DNA of 62,457 bases from Oscillospiraceae bacterium (GCA_024404815.1 JAKSPL010000010.1:1-62457), one strand, 5' to 3'. Positions 8,782 through 16,988 are shown, counted from the stretch's first letter. The notes: generated by a model not told the origin, from the letters alone. Program-made: numbers and translations.

Positions 8782-9176
8782 AGTACATCATCATGATACT
8801 GATCGTTGTCGGGCTTGCAATCTCCGATTTTGTCACGGGGTTCATCAGGGGATGCATCACAGACCGTCCGCGCTCCGCGAAAATGCGAAAAGGCGGTTTG
8901 AATAAACTGCTTGAAATCACGGTCATGGTGACAGTCTGCGGACTGGAAATCGGCATCGAATTTCTCGGCGCATACTATAATGCAGAAAAATTCTCGTCTA
9001 TCGCAGGGACATTGACTGCTGTCGGCGTGTTCTGTTATATCGTCCTGATGGAGTGCGTGTCGATTTTGGAAAACTATGTTGCCTGTAATCCGCGTGCAGG
9101 ATGGGCAAAAAAGATCGTCAAGATTTTTTCCGACAAACTGAATGATGAGGAGGAGCAGAAACATGAAGATGATTGA
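8778..9176 (+). CDS. Phage holin (toxin-secretion/phage lysis holin family)
   Basis: A 132-residue membrane protein. The ATG at 8778 overlaps the fibre stop. A hydrophobic N-terminal segment (IIMILIVVGLAISDFVTGF) contains the pattern of the phage_holin_4 family, with two more hydrophobic segments around residues 50-95 and a charged C-terminal tail. The family makes membrane holes that release endolysin. The endolysin gene begins inside the 3' end of this gene, so the lysis genes are coupled. Confidence 0.85.
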   Translation: MKYIIMILIVVGLAISDFVTGFIRGCITDRPRSAKMRKGGLNKLLEITVMVTVCGLEIGIEFLGAYYNAEKFSSIAGTLTAVGVFCYIVLMECVSILENYVACNPRAGWAKKIVKIFSDKLNDEEEQKHEDD

Positions 9177-9774
9177 AACAAGCGGCAAGATCACCGCGAA
9201 TTTCAAAGGATCGGAGTTCCGCTGCAAGTGTGGCTGCGGCAAGATTCTGATTGCCGAGGAACTGGTACAGAAGCTCCAGCGTGTGCGTGACCATTTCGGC
9301 AAATCGGTGACGGTCAACAGCGGTTATCGCTGTGCCAAACATAACAAGAATGTCGGTAGCACATCCGGCAGTCCGCATCTGCTCGGTCTGGCTGCCGACA
9401 TCAAAATCAAAGGCGTGTCCAGCGAAGACATTGCGATTATTGCCGAGCAGATCGGTTTTGACGGTATCGCGCTGATCAATGACGCTGCAATCCATCTGGA
9501 TCTGAAAGGGCGCAAGTGGTATGCAGATGAGCGCACAAACCAGACGTTCGCAACATTTCAGCCGAAATCCACAACGCTGAAGCTCGGCTGCACAGGCGAT
9601 GACGTCCGCCGATTGCAGCAGGCTCTTTCTGACAAAGGCTGCTATTTTGTCGATCATATTGACGGCACATTCGGAAAAGAGACCGAGGGTGCTGTGATGG
9701 TATTCCAAAAGTACAACGGTCTTACAGTTGACGGCATCGCAGGTCCGGCAACAAGAAAAGCAATCGGAATATGA
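9163..9774 (+). CDS. Endolysin: M15-type peptidase with peptidoglycan-binding domain
   Basis: A 203-residue lysis enzyme. The ATG at 9163 follows GAGGAGGAG at a good distance, so it is preferred over an ATG 21 bases upstream. Residues about 5-110 form a Peptidase_M15_3-type zinc peptidase. SGYRC, the ligand pair in SPHLLGLAADI (His and Asp), and the last His in AIHLDL are visible. Residues about 130-200 form a PG_binding_1 domain (LKLGCTGDDVRRLQQAL, DGIAGPATRKAI). It cuts cell-wall peptide bonds at the end of the lytic cycle. It is the last gene of the prophage and is followed by a terminator. Confidence 0.9.
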   Translation: MKMIETSGKITANFKGSEFRCKCGCGKILIAEELVQKLQRVRDHFGKSVTVNSGYRCAKHNKNVGSTSGSPHLLGLAADIKIKGVSSEDIAIIAEQIGFDGIALINDAAIHLDLKGRKWYADERTNQTFATFQPKSTTLKLGCTGDDVRRLQQALSDKGCYFVDHIDGTFGKETEGAVMVFQKYNGLTVDGIAGPATRKAIGI

Positions 9775-9777
9775 TGA

Positions 9778-9817
9778 AACACCCGTCAGATGTTACTGTC
9801 TGACGGGTGTTTTTTTG
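9778..9817 (+). terminator. Terminator of the prophage lysis operon
   Basis: A perfect 13-bp stem, AACACCCGTCAGA with TCTGACGGGTGTT, is followed by a run of T. Confidence 0.9.
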
Positions 9818-9837
9818 TTGCTTATTCCCATTTGAAA

Positions 9838-9903
9838 CGTGTCATAAAACGTGTCATAATTTTTATGACACAAAGCGTATTTTACTGAAAATCCGTGTCA
9901 TAA
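9838..9903. repeat. CGTGTCATAA repeats beside the prophage attachment site
   Basis: CGTGTCATAA occurs three times in direct orientation (9838-9847, 9850-9859, 9894-9903) and once inverted (9863-9872), so 9851-9871 also forms a 9-bp hairpin. Multiple short repeats between the last phage gene and an integrated tRNA are what integrase or excisionase arm sites look like. The role is inferred. Confidence 0.55.
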
Positions 9904-9923
9904 TCACGACATATAATGACTAG

Positions 9924-9966
9924 AAAATCGCGTATCTACGAAACAATGTCGAAGATACGCGATTTT
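9924..9966 (-). terminator. Hairpin terminator downstream of tRNA-Ala
   Basis: Perfect 14-bp arms AAAATCGCGTATCT (9924-9937) and AGATACGCGATTTT (9953-9966), 15-base loop. Read leftward it follows the tRNA 3' end by 5 bases and ends in TTTTC. It could work in both directions. Confidence 0.7.
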
Positions 9967-9971
9967 TGTTT

Positions 9972-10047
9972 TGGTGGAGCATACGGGATTTGAACCCGTG
10001 ACCCCCACACTGCCAGTGTGGTGCGCTCCCAGCTGCGCTAATGCCCC
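9972..10047 (-). tRNA. tRNA-Ala (anticodon GGC), CCA encoded
   Basis: On the - strand the acceptor stem GGGGCAT/ATGCTCC (one G-T pair), an anticodon arm CCACA-CTGGCAG-TGTGG with anticodon GGC, the T loop GGTTCAAATCC and an encoded CCA give a complete cloverleaf. The 3' end faces the prophage. A phage integrating at a tRNA 3' end leaves the intact gene at one border, so this is the likely attR. Confidence 0.95.
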
Positions 10048-10181
10048 TTGAACATCGGTATTATACCATATTCGCTGCAATTTGTCAAGTCCTTTTGCAG
10101 ATCTGCCGTCATGCAGCCAAACATCACATTTCGCCTTTCCAAGACATCAAGAACAGCAGAGCAAAAAACGTAAAAACAAAG

Positions 10182-10222
10182 AAATAACCGACTGTGCGTT
10201 TCCACACAGCCGGTTATTTTTT
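10182..10222 (-). terminator. Bidirectional terminator downstream of the GGDEF-like gene
   Basis: Arms AATAACCGACTGTG (10183-10196) and CACAGCCGGTTATT (10205-10218), one mismatch. T-rich sequence flanks both sides when read on either strand. The rest of 10048-10270 shows no convincing gene. Confidence 0.75.
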
Positions 10223-10270
10223 AGGGGAAGAAAAGAGGGAGAATATGATTATAAAAGGGGGGCAAAGTGA

Positions 10271-11533
10271 TTAGATGCGGTTGACCTCGAGAATGGTATT
10301 ACCGCCGTTGTTCTTCGCGGTGTGCATAACACCGTCCATCTTACTGAGCAGGGAGTTCAGGCTGAGGCATTCGCCTGCATTGTAACGGTAGGTGCATCCG
10401 GAAACCGTCAGCTGAACCGTCACATTGTATACAGTATAGCTTGCGGAGAGGACTTCCTTGATCTTCTGTGCATAGCCGTCTGCCTGTGTACCGCTGATCT
10501 CGGGCTTGAATACGAATGCGAACTCATCGCTCGTGATGTTATAGATTTCAGCATATTCGGAGAATTCGTTCTTCAGGCGTTCCGATACCATCGAAAGGAA
10601 TTCGTCACCGAAGTCGCGTCCGTAAACCTCGTTGAAATTACGGAAGTTGTCGTAGTCGAAGTTGACGAGGAACAGATTCTCGGATTCCAGACGTGTACCC
10701 AGATCTTCTTCGAGTGCATAGCGGTTCTTCAAGCCGGTCAGCACGTTCGAATAAGCCATCGCCTTGGTCTTGTTGCGCGACTGGAACAGCTTCTTCGAGG
10801 TTTCTTCGATTTCTTCTGCACGCTTCTGGAGTTCGATCGCCGCACGCTTTGCTGCACGTTCCATCATAACGATCGCGATAACACCGACAACCAGAATCAG
10901 GATCATCAGCGCGAGAACGAATACAACAGACTGTGCCTTTGTATAGAAGGTATTGAGTGCGGTTTCTTTCTGGAGTTCAACCGTCTGGCTCATCTTGTCG
11001 GTGGCTTCGTTCATCTTCGGTTCGATCTGCGCCTTATAGAGCGGGAAGATGTTCGTTTTGAACTCCTCCATCTTGTCCGGATTGTTCGCGGCCATTTCGT
11101 ACTGTTCGCGGGCCTGTGACACAGCCGCCTTATATTCGTCGATCGTAGCAAGGGCCTCTGTGAACTGTTTGTCAACTTCCGCATCCTTTTGACGGATCTG
11201 TTTGAATTCTCCGGTGGTCATACCGATATCCTTGAACAATGCCGCCATCTGCTCACTCTGAGCAGGCGTTGCGTCGATATCGGTAATCATGGTCAGGATG
11301 CAGGAGTTGGATTTCAGCAGATCCTCTTCTACGTGGGAAATGCAGCCGTAAGACTGCTGAGCACAATACATTGCCCAGCCGAGCTGATAGAAGGATACCA
11401 ATACCACGATGATATTGATGATCGAAAGCAGGATATAAACGGCCTTCATCTGAAGGTACATTCGGGGATTATAGCCCTCAATTTTCTTGGATTCCTGCTT
11501 GGTTTTCGTTTTTGTCTGCTCTGCCATGTTCAT
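10271..11533 (-). CDS. Membrane protein with periplasm-type sensor region and degenerate GGDEF domain
   Basis: A 420-residue protein with membrane segments at about 31-55 and 203-226. Between them is an extracellular, mostly helical region like a four-helix-bundle sensor. A short coiled linker then leads to a GGDEF domain (about 260-420). The domain keeps NVLTGLKNRYALEEDL, the FDYDNF metal-site segment and FGDEFL, but the signature that should read GG[DE]EF is TSDEF. Diguanylate cyclases need the GG pair, so it is probably inactive as a cyclase and may bind nucleotide or act by interaction. A second ATG two codons in has better spacing to AAAGGA. It is transcribed alone from a promoter at 11719-11747. 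Confidence 0.8.
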   Translation of the reverse strand: MNMAEQTKTKTKQESKKIEGYNPRMYLQMKAVYILLSIINIIVVLVSFYQLGWAMYCAQQSYGCISHVEEDLLKSNSCILTMITDIDATPAQSEQMAALFKDIGMTTGEFKQIRQKDAEVDKQFTEALATIDEYKAAVSQAREQYEMAANNPDKMEEFKTNIFPLYKAQIEPKMNEATDKMSQTVELQKETALNTFYTKAQSVVFVLALMILILVVGVIAIVMMERAAKRAAIELQKRAEEIEETSKKLFQSRNKTKAMAYSNVLTGLKNRYALEEDLGTRLESENLFLVNFDYDNFRNFNEVYGRDFGDEFLSMVSERLKNEFSEYAEIYNITSDEFAFVFKPEISGTQADGYAQKIKEVLSASYTVYNVTVQLTVSGCTYRYNAGECLSLNSLLSKMDGVMHTAKNNGGNTILEVNRI

Positions 11534-11611
11534 AAATTCCTTTCATCATAAATTTTGTCAGAATCAATTCAGAGAAAATCCAATCGTTCGGTTGTAGTAA
11601 GAAGTATGTTT

Positions 11612-11641
11612 TCAAACGAAAAAACCATATTCAGTATTCAT
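11612..11641 (-). CDS. Possible 9-residue leader ORF (MNTEYGFFV)
   Basis: It lies in the roughly 180-base leader of the GGDEF-like gene. An ATG preceded by AAGGAGGG at good spacing opens nine codons and a stop. The ribosome site is stronger than that of the downstream gene, which is why it is noted. No attenuator hairpin was recognised, and it may be fortuitous. Confidence 0.3.
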   Translation of the reverse strand: MNTEYGFFV

Positions 11642-11718
11642 CTTCGTAGACCCTCCTTGTATGTTTTGCAGATTGTTTTGCATCTTTCTATCTTTTTTTG
11701 TTGACATTCGCTATATAC

Positions 11719-11747
11719 ATTCTAGCATTTATTTCCAATTATGTCAA
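11719..11747 (-). promoter_or_regulatory. Sigma-A promoter for the GGDEF-like gene
   Basis: On the - strand TTGACA (11742-11747), 17 bases, TAGAAT (11719-11724). It predicts a leader of about 180 bases. Confidence 0.75.
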
Positions 11748-11995
11748 TAGATTTTTAACCAAAATAATACACAAAGATTTGATTTCTGTTTTGTGAATCT
11801 AACCAGTTTTTCTCATATGTTTATCGGAAATATAAATATAATGTGAAATTGTTATGAATTTGTCAATCTATGTTTCAAACAAAGATTTTTCTAATAATAG
11901 TATAATTCTAAACACATTGTACGCCTAATTGTTCTATTTCCGTTCGTTTTGTCATATTTGTATAAAATGAATAATCTTTTTGTGCAGTTTTTATA

Positions 11996-12024
11996 TTGAC
12001 TATCATTTTGTTTTCGTGTATAAT
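11996..12024 (+). promoter_or_regulatory. Sigma-A promoter for the coiled-coil/hydrogenase-like operon
   Basis: TTGACT (11996-12001), 17 bases, TATAAT (12019-12024). The leader that follows holds nested hairpins (CCGTGA/TCACGG inside CCGCGT/ACGCGG) before the ribosome site at 12120-12125. The remainder of 11534-12131 is AT-rich and holds only this promoter, the divergent one and the short leader ORF. Confidence 0.85.
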
Positions 12025-12131
12025 AATAAATACATAAGCATTTATTTTGAACTATTCACCGATACACCAAATTTCCGCGTCTGTCCTCCGTGATTTTTCA
12101 CGGTAATACGCGGATTATCAGGAGGTTTCAC

Positions 12132-13238
12132 ATGGCAGAATCCAGATTCATCAAAACTGTTGCTTTTGGCGGCTATGAGAAAATCGGTGTCATCCGCAAA
12201 ATGGAATACCTCGAAAGCCAAGTCCATGACCTCGGCAATAAGCTGACCGAAGCGCGGCTCCTGCTGGACGCCTATAAAAAAGGTACGGACGCAGAAAAAG
12301 CGCAGGAAACGGTGCTTTCCAACGAGCGGGCTCGGCTCACACAGGTTCAGGTGCAGAATGACACGCTGACCACCAAACTCAAAGCCACCGAGGACGAAAA
12401 CCGCGGCTTTGCACAGGAAATCAAAGACCTGAAAGCCTCCGTGGCAGAATTGCAGCAGCAACTCAAAACCGCAAACGAAACCATCACGGCGATGCAAACC
12501 GAAAACGAGGCGTCCGCAATCAGCAATGTCTTTATCGAAGCACAGAAGTCTGCGGCAATGCTCGACGAATCGGCACGCGCAAAAGCAGCGGCACTCGAAG
12601 AAAATTCCAAAGCTGCCGCACAGTCCGTCATCGAGGAAGCCAATATCGAGGCGGAGCAGATCGTCTACGAGGCGAACAAGTCTGCACAGGAAATCATCGC
12701 TGATGCGAAAAACCAGTCAGAACAGATGCACGCCGCGTCCAACAATCTCCGCGCTTCCGTTCTGAATGAGGTCAAGGCTCTCAAATCGGATCTGACCGCT
12801 GTACAAAATGCGCTGAAAGCGTTCCGTGAGAACGGCTCCGAAAAGCTTACCGCCGCAGGTCAGCTCCTCGACCAGACAGAAACCGCCCTCGAACAGGACG
12901 GTGTGCCGGTTTTCAAAGAGCCGAAACACTATGAACCACAGATTTCCGAGCCGCCGATGCGGCTCTCAGAAAGACTCAGGGAAAACGCCTGCACCGAAGA
13001 AGACAAACAGAAAAAACAGCAGGAACTTGATAAGCTCAAGCAAATGGCAGAATCTCTGGGAGGCAATGGAATATATACAACCGAAGAGAACACAGAAACA
13101 TCTGAACCCAACGAACCTGACATTTCCGACGACAGCACAGAACAATCTGCTGCGGAACCTGCAAAATCCGACAGCAAGAGCGGTGTGCTTGACCTCGCAG
13201 CCCTCGCTGCAAAAGCCAATGCCATCGGAAAAAAATAG
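12132..13238 (+). CDS. DivIVA-like coiled-coil protein
   Basis: A 368-residue protein; AGGAGG lies 7 bases before this ATG. Residues 10-45 (FGGYEKIGVIRKMEYLESQV) recall the N-terminal lipid-binding module of DivIVA/GpsB-like proteins. Residues about 30-270 are almost continuous coiled coil rich in Ala, Glu, Lys and Gln. The C-terminal 100 residues are acidic and look disordered. Family members sit at curved or septal membrane and organise partner proteins. It is followed after 41 bases by the hydrogenase-like sensor gene, so the two are probably one operon, and the coiled coil may localise that sensor. This link is inferred. Confidence 0.7.
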   Translation: MAESRFIKTVAFGGYEKIGVIRKMEYLESQVHDLGNKLTEARLLLDAYKKGTDAEKAQETVLSNERARLTQVQVQNDTLTTKLKATEDENRGFAQEIKDLKASVAELQQQLKTANETITAMQTENEASAISNVFIEAQKSAAMLDESARAKAAALEENSKAAAQSVIEEANIEAEQIVYEANKSAQEIIADAKNQSEQMHAASNNLRASVLNEVKALKSDLTAVQNALKAFRENGSEKLTAAGQLLDQTETALEQDGVPVFKEPKHYEPQISEPPMRLSERLRENACTEEDKQKKQQELDKLKQMAESLGGNGIYTTEENTETSEPNEPDISDDSTEQSAAEPAKSDSKSGVLDLAALAAKANAIGKK

Positions 13239-13279
13239 CACAAAATCTCAGATACCCTGCACAAGGAGCGTGAATTTCA

Positions 13280-14965
13280 ATGAGTGAAATCATTATCGTA
13301 AAACCTGATAAATGCGTCGGATGCAGCGCGTGCATTCGAAACTGCCCCTCACCCGAAGCAAATATCTCCAAAAAGCTCGAAAACGGCCGCTATATCACTA
13401 TGGTACATTCTGAAAAATGTATCGCCTGCGGTCAATGTGTGAAGACCTGCCGTCACGGTGCAAGAGATTTTATCGATGACACCGAGGAATGTATGTCGGC
13501 AGTCGCAAAAGAAAAACTCATCATTCTTGCATCGCCTGCCCTCAAAACCATCCTGCCGCTCAAATGGAAAGGCGTGCTGGACTGGTTCAAGGAACAGGGC
13601 TGCACCGTCATCGACGTTTCGTTCGGTGCGGACATCAGCACCTGGGCGCAGCTTCGTACGATCGACCAGGGCAATGTCGGCAATATCATCTCGCAGCAAT
13701 GCTCCGCAGTCGTAAAGTACATCGAACTGTATCAGCCGAAACTGGTGCAGAATCTTTCGCCTGTCCACAGCGCCACAAACTGTGCGGCGGTCTATGTGAA
13801 AAAATATCTCCGCAGAACCAATCCCATCGCGGTCATTTCCCCCTGCATCGCGTTCAAACACGAAGCTGAGGAAACCGAACTGGTCGACTACTGTGTCACC
13901 ATTCAGAAGCTGATGGAATACTTCGACCGCAATGGTATCTCGATCCCGATGGATACTGCGGACGATTATACCTATGCGTTCGATGACTTGCAGGGACAGC
14001 TTGGCTCTGTGTATTCTCGTCCCGGAGGTGTGCGCGATAATTTCTGGGCGCACAATTCGGAGCTGAATATCAGCTGCTCCGACGGCGCACGCAGAGTATT
14101 CCCCGAACTGGATATGTACGCAAAAATGCCGGAAACCAAGCACCCACAGGTGTTTGACGTTCTTGCGTGTGAACAGGGCTGCAATATGGGACCTGCATCA
14201 GGCTCCACACAGACCTCGTTCGATGTCATCACCATCATGCGGCAGATCGAAACGGAAGCCAAGAGCCGCCAGAAGTCCACAGGTATGATGGGACGCGGCG
14301 AGGACAGACTCTTTAAGAAATTCGATGACGAACTTCATGTTGTGGATTTCCTCCGCAACTACAAGCCGACAATGCCCTCCCCGACACCCAACGCTGCACA
14401 GCTCAAACCGATTTTCGAGGAAATGGGCATGGATCCTGCGCACTGCTATGACTGCCATGCGTGCGGCTATAAATCCTGCCGCGAAATGGCTGCTGCGATT
14501 TTCCGCGGACTGAATACACCCGATAACTGTATCATCCACGCGAAATCCATTCTTAACAGCAAGCACGACCAACTGACCAAACAACATCTGCGCCTGACCG
14601 AGATCACCGCAGATTGTCTGGATCTGTCCGAACAGCTCAAAGCAGACATCACCCAGATCAACACGAATATGGAATCCATCGGTGAATCAACCGCCGCTAC
14701 CAGCGAACGTGCCGAGGTTGTCAAGGAACTGCTCGAAAATATCGTCATCTTCTGTTCCAACAATCCCACGATGGATGCAGACAGCGTGTCCCAGCTCATC
14801 AGCATTCTCGAAACGACCATCGGCGCATTCAGCGCACTCGATGAGAATGTCACCAACACGACTGAAAGCTCCAATATCATTCACGATTCCATCAACAACA
14901 TTATTTCGCTGGTCGAGAAAATCAACGAAACGCTGATTCAGACCGAAGTACCTGACGAAGAATAA
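13280..14965 (+). CDS. Sensory-type [FeFe]-hydrogenase-like protein with C-terminal signalling helices
   Basis: A 561-residue protein. Residues about 12-60 contain two ferredoxin-type [4Fe-4S] motifs (CVGCSACIRNC, CIACGQCVKTC). Residues about 85-360 match the H-cluster domain. The second and third H-cluster motifs are recognisable (ISPCIAF and LACEQGCNMG), but the first has SPVHSATN in place of TSCCP. This pattern belongs to putative sensory (group C) enzymes rather than bulk hydrogenases. A further four-Cys cluster motif (CYDCHACGYKSC) is near residue 390, then helices resembling chemoreceptor signalling segments to the end. It probably senses H2 or redox state and passes a signal through the helices. 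Neither a kinase nor a phosphatase domain is fused. Activity cannot be judged from sequence. Confidence 0.8.
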   Translation: MSEIIIVKPDKCVGCSACIRNCPSPEANISKKLENGRYITMVHSEKCIACGQCVKTCRHGARDFIDDTEECMSAVAKEKLIILASPALKTILPLKWKGVLDWFKEQGCTVIDVSFGADISTWAQLRTIDQGNVGNIISQQCSAVVKYIELYQPKLVQNLSPVHSATNCAAVYVKKYLRRTNPIAVISPCIAFKHEAEETELVDYCVTIQKLMEYFDRNGISIPMDTADDYTYAFDDLQGQLGSVYSRPGGVRDNFWAHNSELNISCSDGARRVFPELDMYAKMPETKHPQVFDVLACEQGCNMGPASGSTQTSFDVITIMRQIETEAKSRQKSTGMMGRGEDRLFKKFDDELHVVDFLRNYKPTMPSPTPNAAQLKPIFEEMGMDPAHCYDCHACGYKSCREMAAAIFRGLNTPDNCIIHAKSILNSKHDQLTKQHLRLTEITADCLDLSEQLKADITQINTNMESIGESTAATSERAEVVKELLENIVIFCSNNPTMDADSVSQLISILETTIGAFSALDENVTNTTESSNIIHDSINNIISLVEKINETLIQTEVPDEE

Positions 14966-14978
14966 ACCGAATGATCCT

Positions 14979-15024
14979 GAGATCCCCTGCCGCAACCTCC
15001 ACGGCGGGGGATCTCGCTGTCCTT
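14979..15024 (+). terminator. Strong hairpin after the hydrogenase-like gene
   Basis: Arms GAGATCCCCTGCCG and CGGCGGGGGATCTC, one G-T pair. The following tract is only partly T-rich (GCTGTCCTT), so termination may be inefficient or factor-assisted. Confidence 0.5.
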
Positions 15025-15045
15025 CCCCTGCGGCACAATGCCATA

Positions 15046-15090
15046 TAAAAAGCCATACACCGCCGTTTCCGACAAGTGTATGGCTTTTCT
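15046..15090 (-). terminator. Bidirectional terminator between convergent genes
   Basis: A perfect 13-bp stem, AAAAGCCATACAC (15048-15060) and GTGTATGGCTTTT (15076-15088), with T-rich flanks on both strands. It serves the leftward gene cluster ending at 15100 and probably the rightward hydrogenase-like operon. Confidence 0.8.
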
Positions 15091-15099
15091 CTATCTTCT

Positions 15100-15630
15100 T
15101 TATTTGAAAACAACGCCCCATTTAGAACCAATCTTGCGATACATTCTGAGTTTTTCCTTCTTCTTTGCCGTCTTGAAATTATACAGAACAAAGACAGCCG
15201 TGCCGATCGTAAGAACCAGACTCACGATTGCCGCAGGGATTCCGCCGACCAGCACAAATGCCAGCGTCCAGATGATCGCCGCTGCGATCAGAATGATCGG
15301 CAGACAGAATGTCAGCATCGTTCTTTTCTTGACCTTGATATAATGCTGAATATCCTTAATGTTGAAATTCTCGTAGTTACGAGCAATAAAGTTATCAGGC
15401 TGCGCCCATTTACAGAACTGTGCCAAGTCCTCAAACTTTGCAGTATAATCCTGATAATCGTGGAATTTTTCGTTGAAGCGTGCGACTCGATAGTTGACAA
15501 CCACAAAATCTTTCGTATTCATCGCATCCATCACATGGATGATCGTACCGGCATCTGCCTGACCTTTCATTGATTTTGTAATTAAAAACTTTCTATCGAT
15601 CGCTTCATCAATATCGAGCAAATAAGTCAT
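15100..15630 (-). CDS. Two-helix membrane protein of unknown function
   Basis: A 176-residue protein with a soluble N-terminal domain of about 105 residues, two closely spaced membrane helices (about 108-130 and 135-155) and a Lys-rich cytoplasmic tail. No family is recognised. A strong GGAGGG site precedes the ATG. It lies 89 bases after the deaminase-like gene on the same strand, with only a small hairpin (GGAGCG/CGCTCC) between, so it may be the last gene of the TerY-P operon. Confidence 0.6.
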   Translation of the reverse strand: MTYLLDIDEAIDRKFLITKSMKGQADAGTIIHVMDAMNTKDFVVVNYRVARFNEKFHDYQDYTAKFEDLAQFCKWAQPDNFIARNYENFNIKDIQHYIKVKKRTMLTFCLPIILIAAAIIWTLAFVLVGGIPAAIVSLVLTIGTAVFVLYNFKTAKKKEKLRMYRKIGSKWGVVFK

Positions 15631-15719
15631 AGTACACCCTCCATCTCTATATGTCTTTTCTTATGCTCTGAAATCGCGTGAAGCCTGTTTGTCGGAGCGA
15701 ATCGCTCCAAGCATCGGGA

Positions 15720-16736
15720 TTAGTCCATTCGTTTCATGTTGAGATTGGCTTTTGCTACCTTTTTACGGTCATTTGCCTGCTTCAACATCTCCTCTCTGGA
15801 TAGTCCGCCGTTCGGGTTCGATACGTCCGCGCCTTCCTCTTCTTCATCGAGGAATCGGTTCAGACGCTTCATAAACGCATTGTTTCCGGGCTGTGCTGCA
15901 ACGACCTGACTGCTGGCGTAGCCGCCTGCTGTCGGTACCGGACCTGCCATCGGGACAGAACCGCCGTTATATGCAGGCTGATACGGTGCAGCGTTCATGT
16001 TCTGCGGCGGATAACCGCCCTGCTGCTGTGGATAGCCGTTTGGCATGGGATAACCGCCCTGCTGCGGCGGAAAACCATTCGGCTGCTGGGGATAGCCGCC
16101 TTGCTGTGGGAAACCGTTTTGCTGCGGATAACCGCCCTGCGGTGGGTAGCCGCCCTGCTGCGGCGGAAAACCATTCGGCTGCTGGGGATAGCCGCCCTGC
16201 ATCGGGTAACCGTTCTGCTGCGGATAGCCGCCCTGCGGCGGGAAACCGCCCTGCTGCGGATAGCCACCCTGCATCGGGTAACCGTTCTGCTGCGGATAGC
16301 CGCCCTGCATCGGGTAACCGCTCTGCTGCGGATAGCCGTTTTGTGCCGCATAGATGGACTGGAAGCCGCTTGCTCCCTGCTGCTGTGCATCTTCGGGCTT
16401 TTCATAGAAGAAATTCACATCTGCCTGCTGTCCTGCCGCATTGAACGGATTTGCATTGTCAGCCGCTACGCTGTTCGCAAAATCCGCAGGTGCAGCCAGC
16501 GATACAGCTTCGGAATCATCATATCCGCTGAGGAAATCCTGTGCCGCCGTGGGAACCAGACTTGCTGCGGTCACGCCGCCTTCCAGCGACATCACAACCT
16601 GACAGCTTCCGTTGTCCACACCAGCCTGTACCAGCAGGGACAATGCCTCGCTGTCGGGTTCCAAAATGCCGAAATCATCCAAAGAAACGAGAATCATTTG
16701 CTTGGAGATGACATTTTTCGCTGTGACAAGGGACAT
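15720..16736 (-). CDS. Degenerate cytidine-deaminase-like domain with Pro/Gln/Gly repeat tail (annotatable part)
   Basis: From the first ATG this gives 338 residues, but the frame is open upstream to an in-frame TAG at 16872-16874, and the protein family clearly extends there (next entry). Read together, the region aligns in my reading with free cytidine deaminases: the IYSG strand, then VSAEKIAAM where CAE should stand, then EPDSEAL where PCxxC should stand, and an [11 protein letters not shown] ending. All zinc-binding Cys are lost, so it cannot be a zinc deaminase. Residues about 110-260 are low-complexity GYPQQ/GYPMQGG/GFPPQ repeats, and the C-terminus is charged. It is transcribed with the kinase, vWA and PP2C genes. 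A dead deaminase fold with a disordered tail could be an adaptor or ligand binder; that is inference. Confidence 0.6.
   Translation of the reverse strand: MSLVTAKNVISKQMILVSLDDFGILEPDSEALSLLVQAGVDNGSCQVVMSLEGGVTAASLVPTAAQDFLSGYDDSEAVSLAAPADFANSVAADNANPFNAAGQQADVNFFYEKPEDAQQQGASGFQSIYAAQNGYPQQSGYPMQGGYPQQNGYPMQGGYPQQGGFPPQGGYPQQNGYPMQGGYPQQPNGFPPQQGGYPPQGGYPQQNGFPQQGGYPQQPNGFPPQQGGYPMPNGYPQQQGGYPPQNMNAAPYQPAYNGGSVPMAGPVPTAGGYASSQVVAAQPGNNAFMKRLNRFLDEEEEGADVSNPNGGLSREEMLKQANDRKKVAKANLNMKRMD
16000..16345 (-). repeat. Short tandem repeats coding GYPQQ-type units
   Basis: Degenerate 15- to 30-base units encode GYPQQ, GYPMQG and GFPPQQ segments. Near-identical copies (for example CTGCGGATAGCCGCCCTGCA) recur several times. 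Such arrays change length by slippage. Confidence 0.85.
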
Positions 16737-16943
16737 TGCCGCAATCTTCTCGGCGGAAACGGTTTCGATCGTACCATCGTTGACTGCGATGCTTGTGACA
16801 CCCGAATAGATGTCGCCCGTATCTGCAATAATCAGGCAGAGGCAAGCGGCCTCGGATGCAAACTCAGGTTTCTACTGCTTGATTGTGGTCGCAAAATTCT
16901 TCGCCGTATTGTAGAAAGAACCGATACCCAAACCAGTCACCAC
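16737..16943 (-). pseudogene. Upstream coding part of the deaminase-like gene, interrupted by an amber codon
   Basis: In the same frame as the downstream ATG the sequence reads on without a stop for 45 codons ([20 protein letters not shown], then [20 protein letters not shown]), which supplies the missing first strand and half of the deaminase-like core. It then meets TAG at 16872-16874. Beyond that the frame stays open through an apparent N-terminus (VVTGLGIGSFYNTAKNFATT) to two GTG codons at 16938-16943. There is no ATG, GTG or TTG between the TAG and 16736. One nucleotide off frame, ATGAAAGAAAAG stands where a normal start would be expected. A disabled gene, a sequence error or amber readthrough would each explain it. 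Confidence 0.55.
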
Positions 16944-16988
16944 TTTTCTTTCATTTTCAACGCATCTGTGTGCGTTCTGTCCGATTAT

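Noticed and set aside
10082-10270. 62-codon frame between tRNA-Ala and the GGDEF-like gene
   Set aside because: It runs through the terminator hairpin and has no ribosome site.
13280-14965. Bulk energy-metabolism hydrogenase
   Set aside because: The first H-cluster motif is changed and extra signalling helices replace partner-subunit features, so a sensor is more likely.
16000-16345. CRISPR-like array
   Set aside because: The repeats are in frame, have no regular spacers and encode a Pro/Gln/Gly tail.
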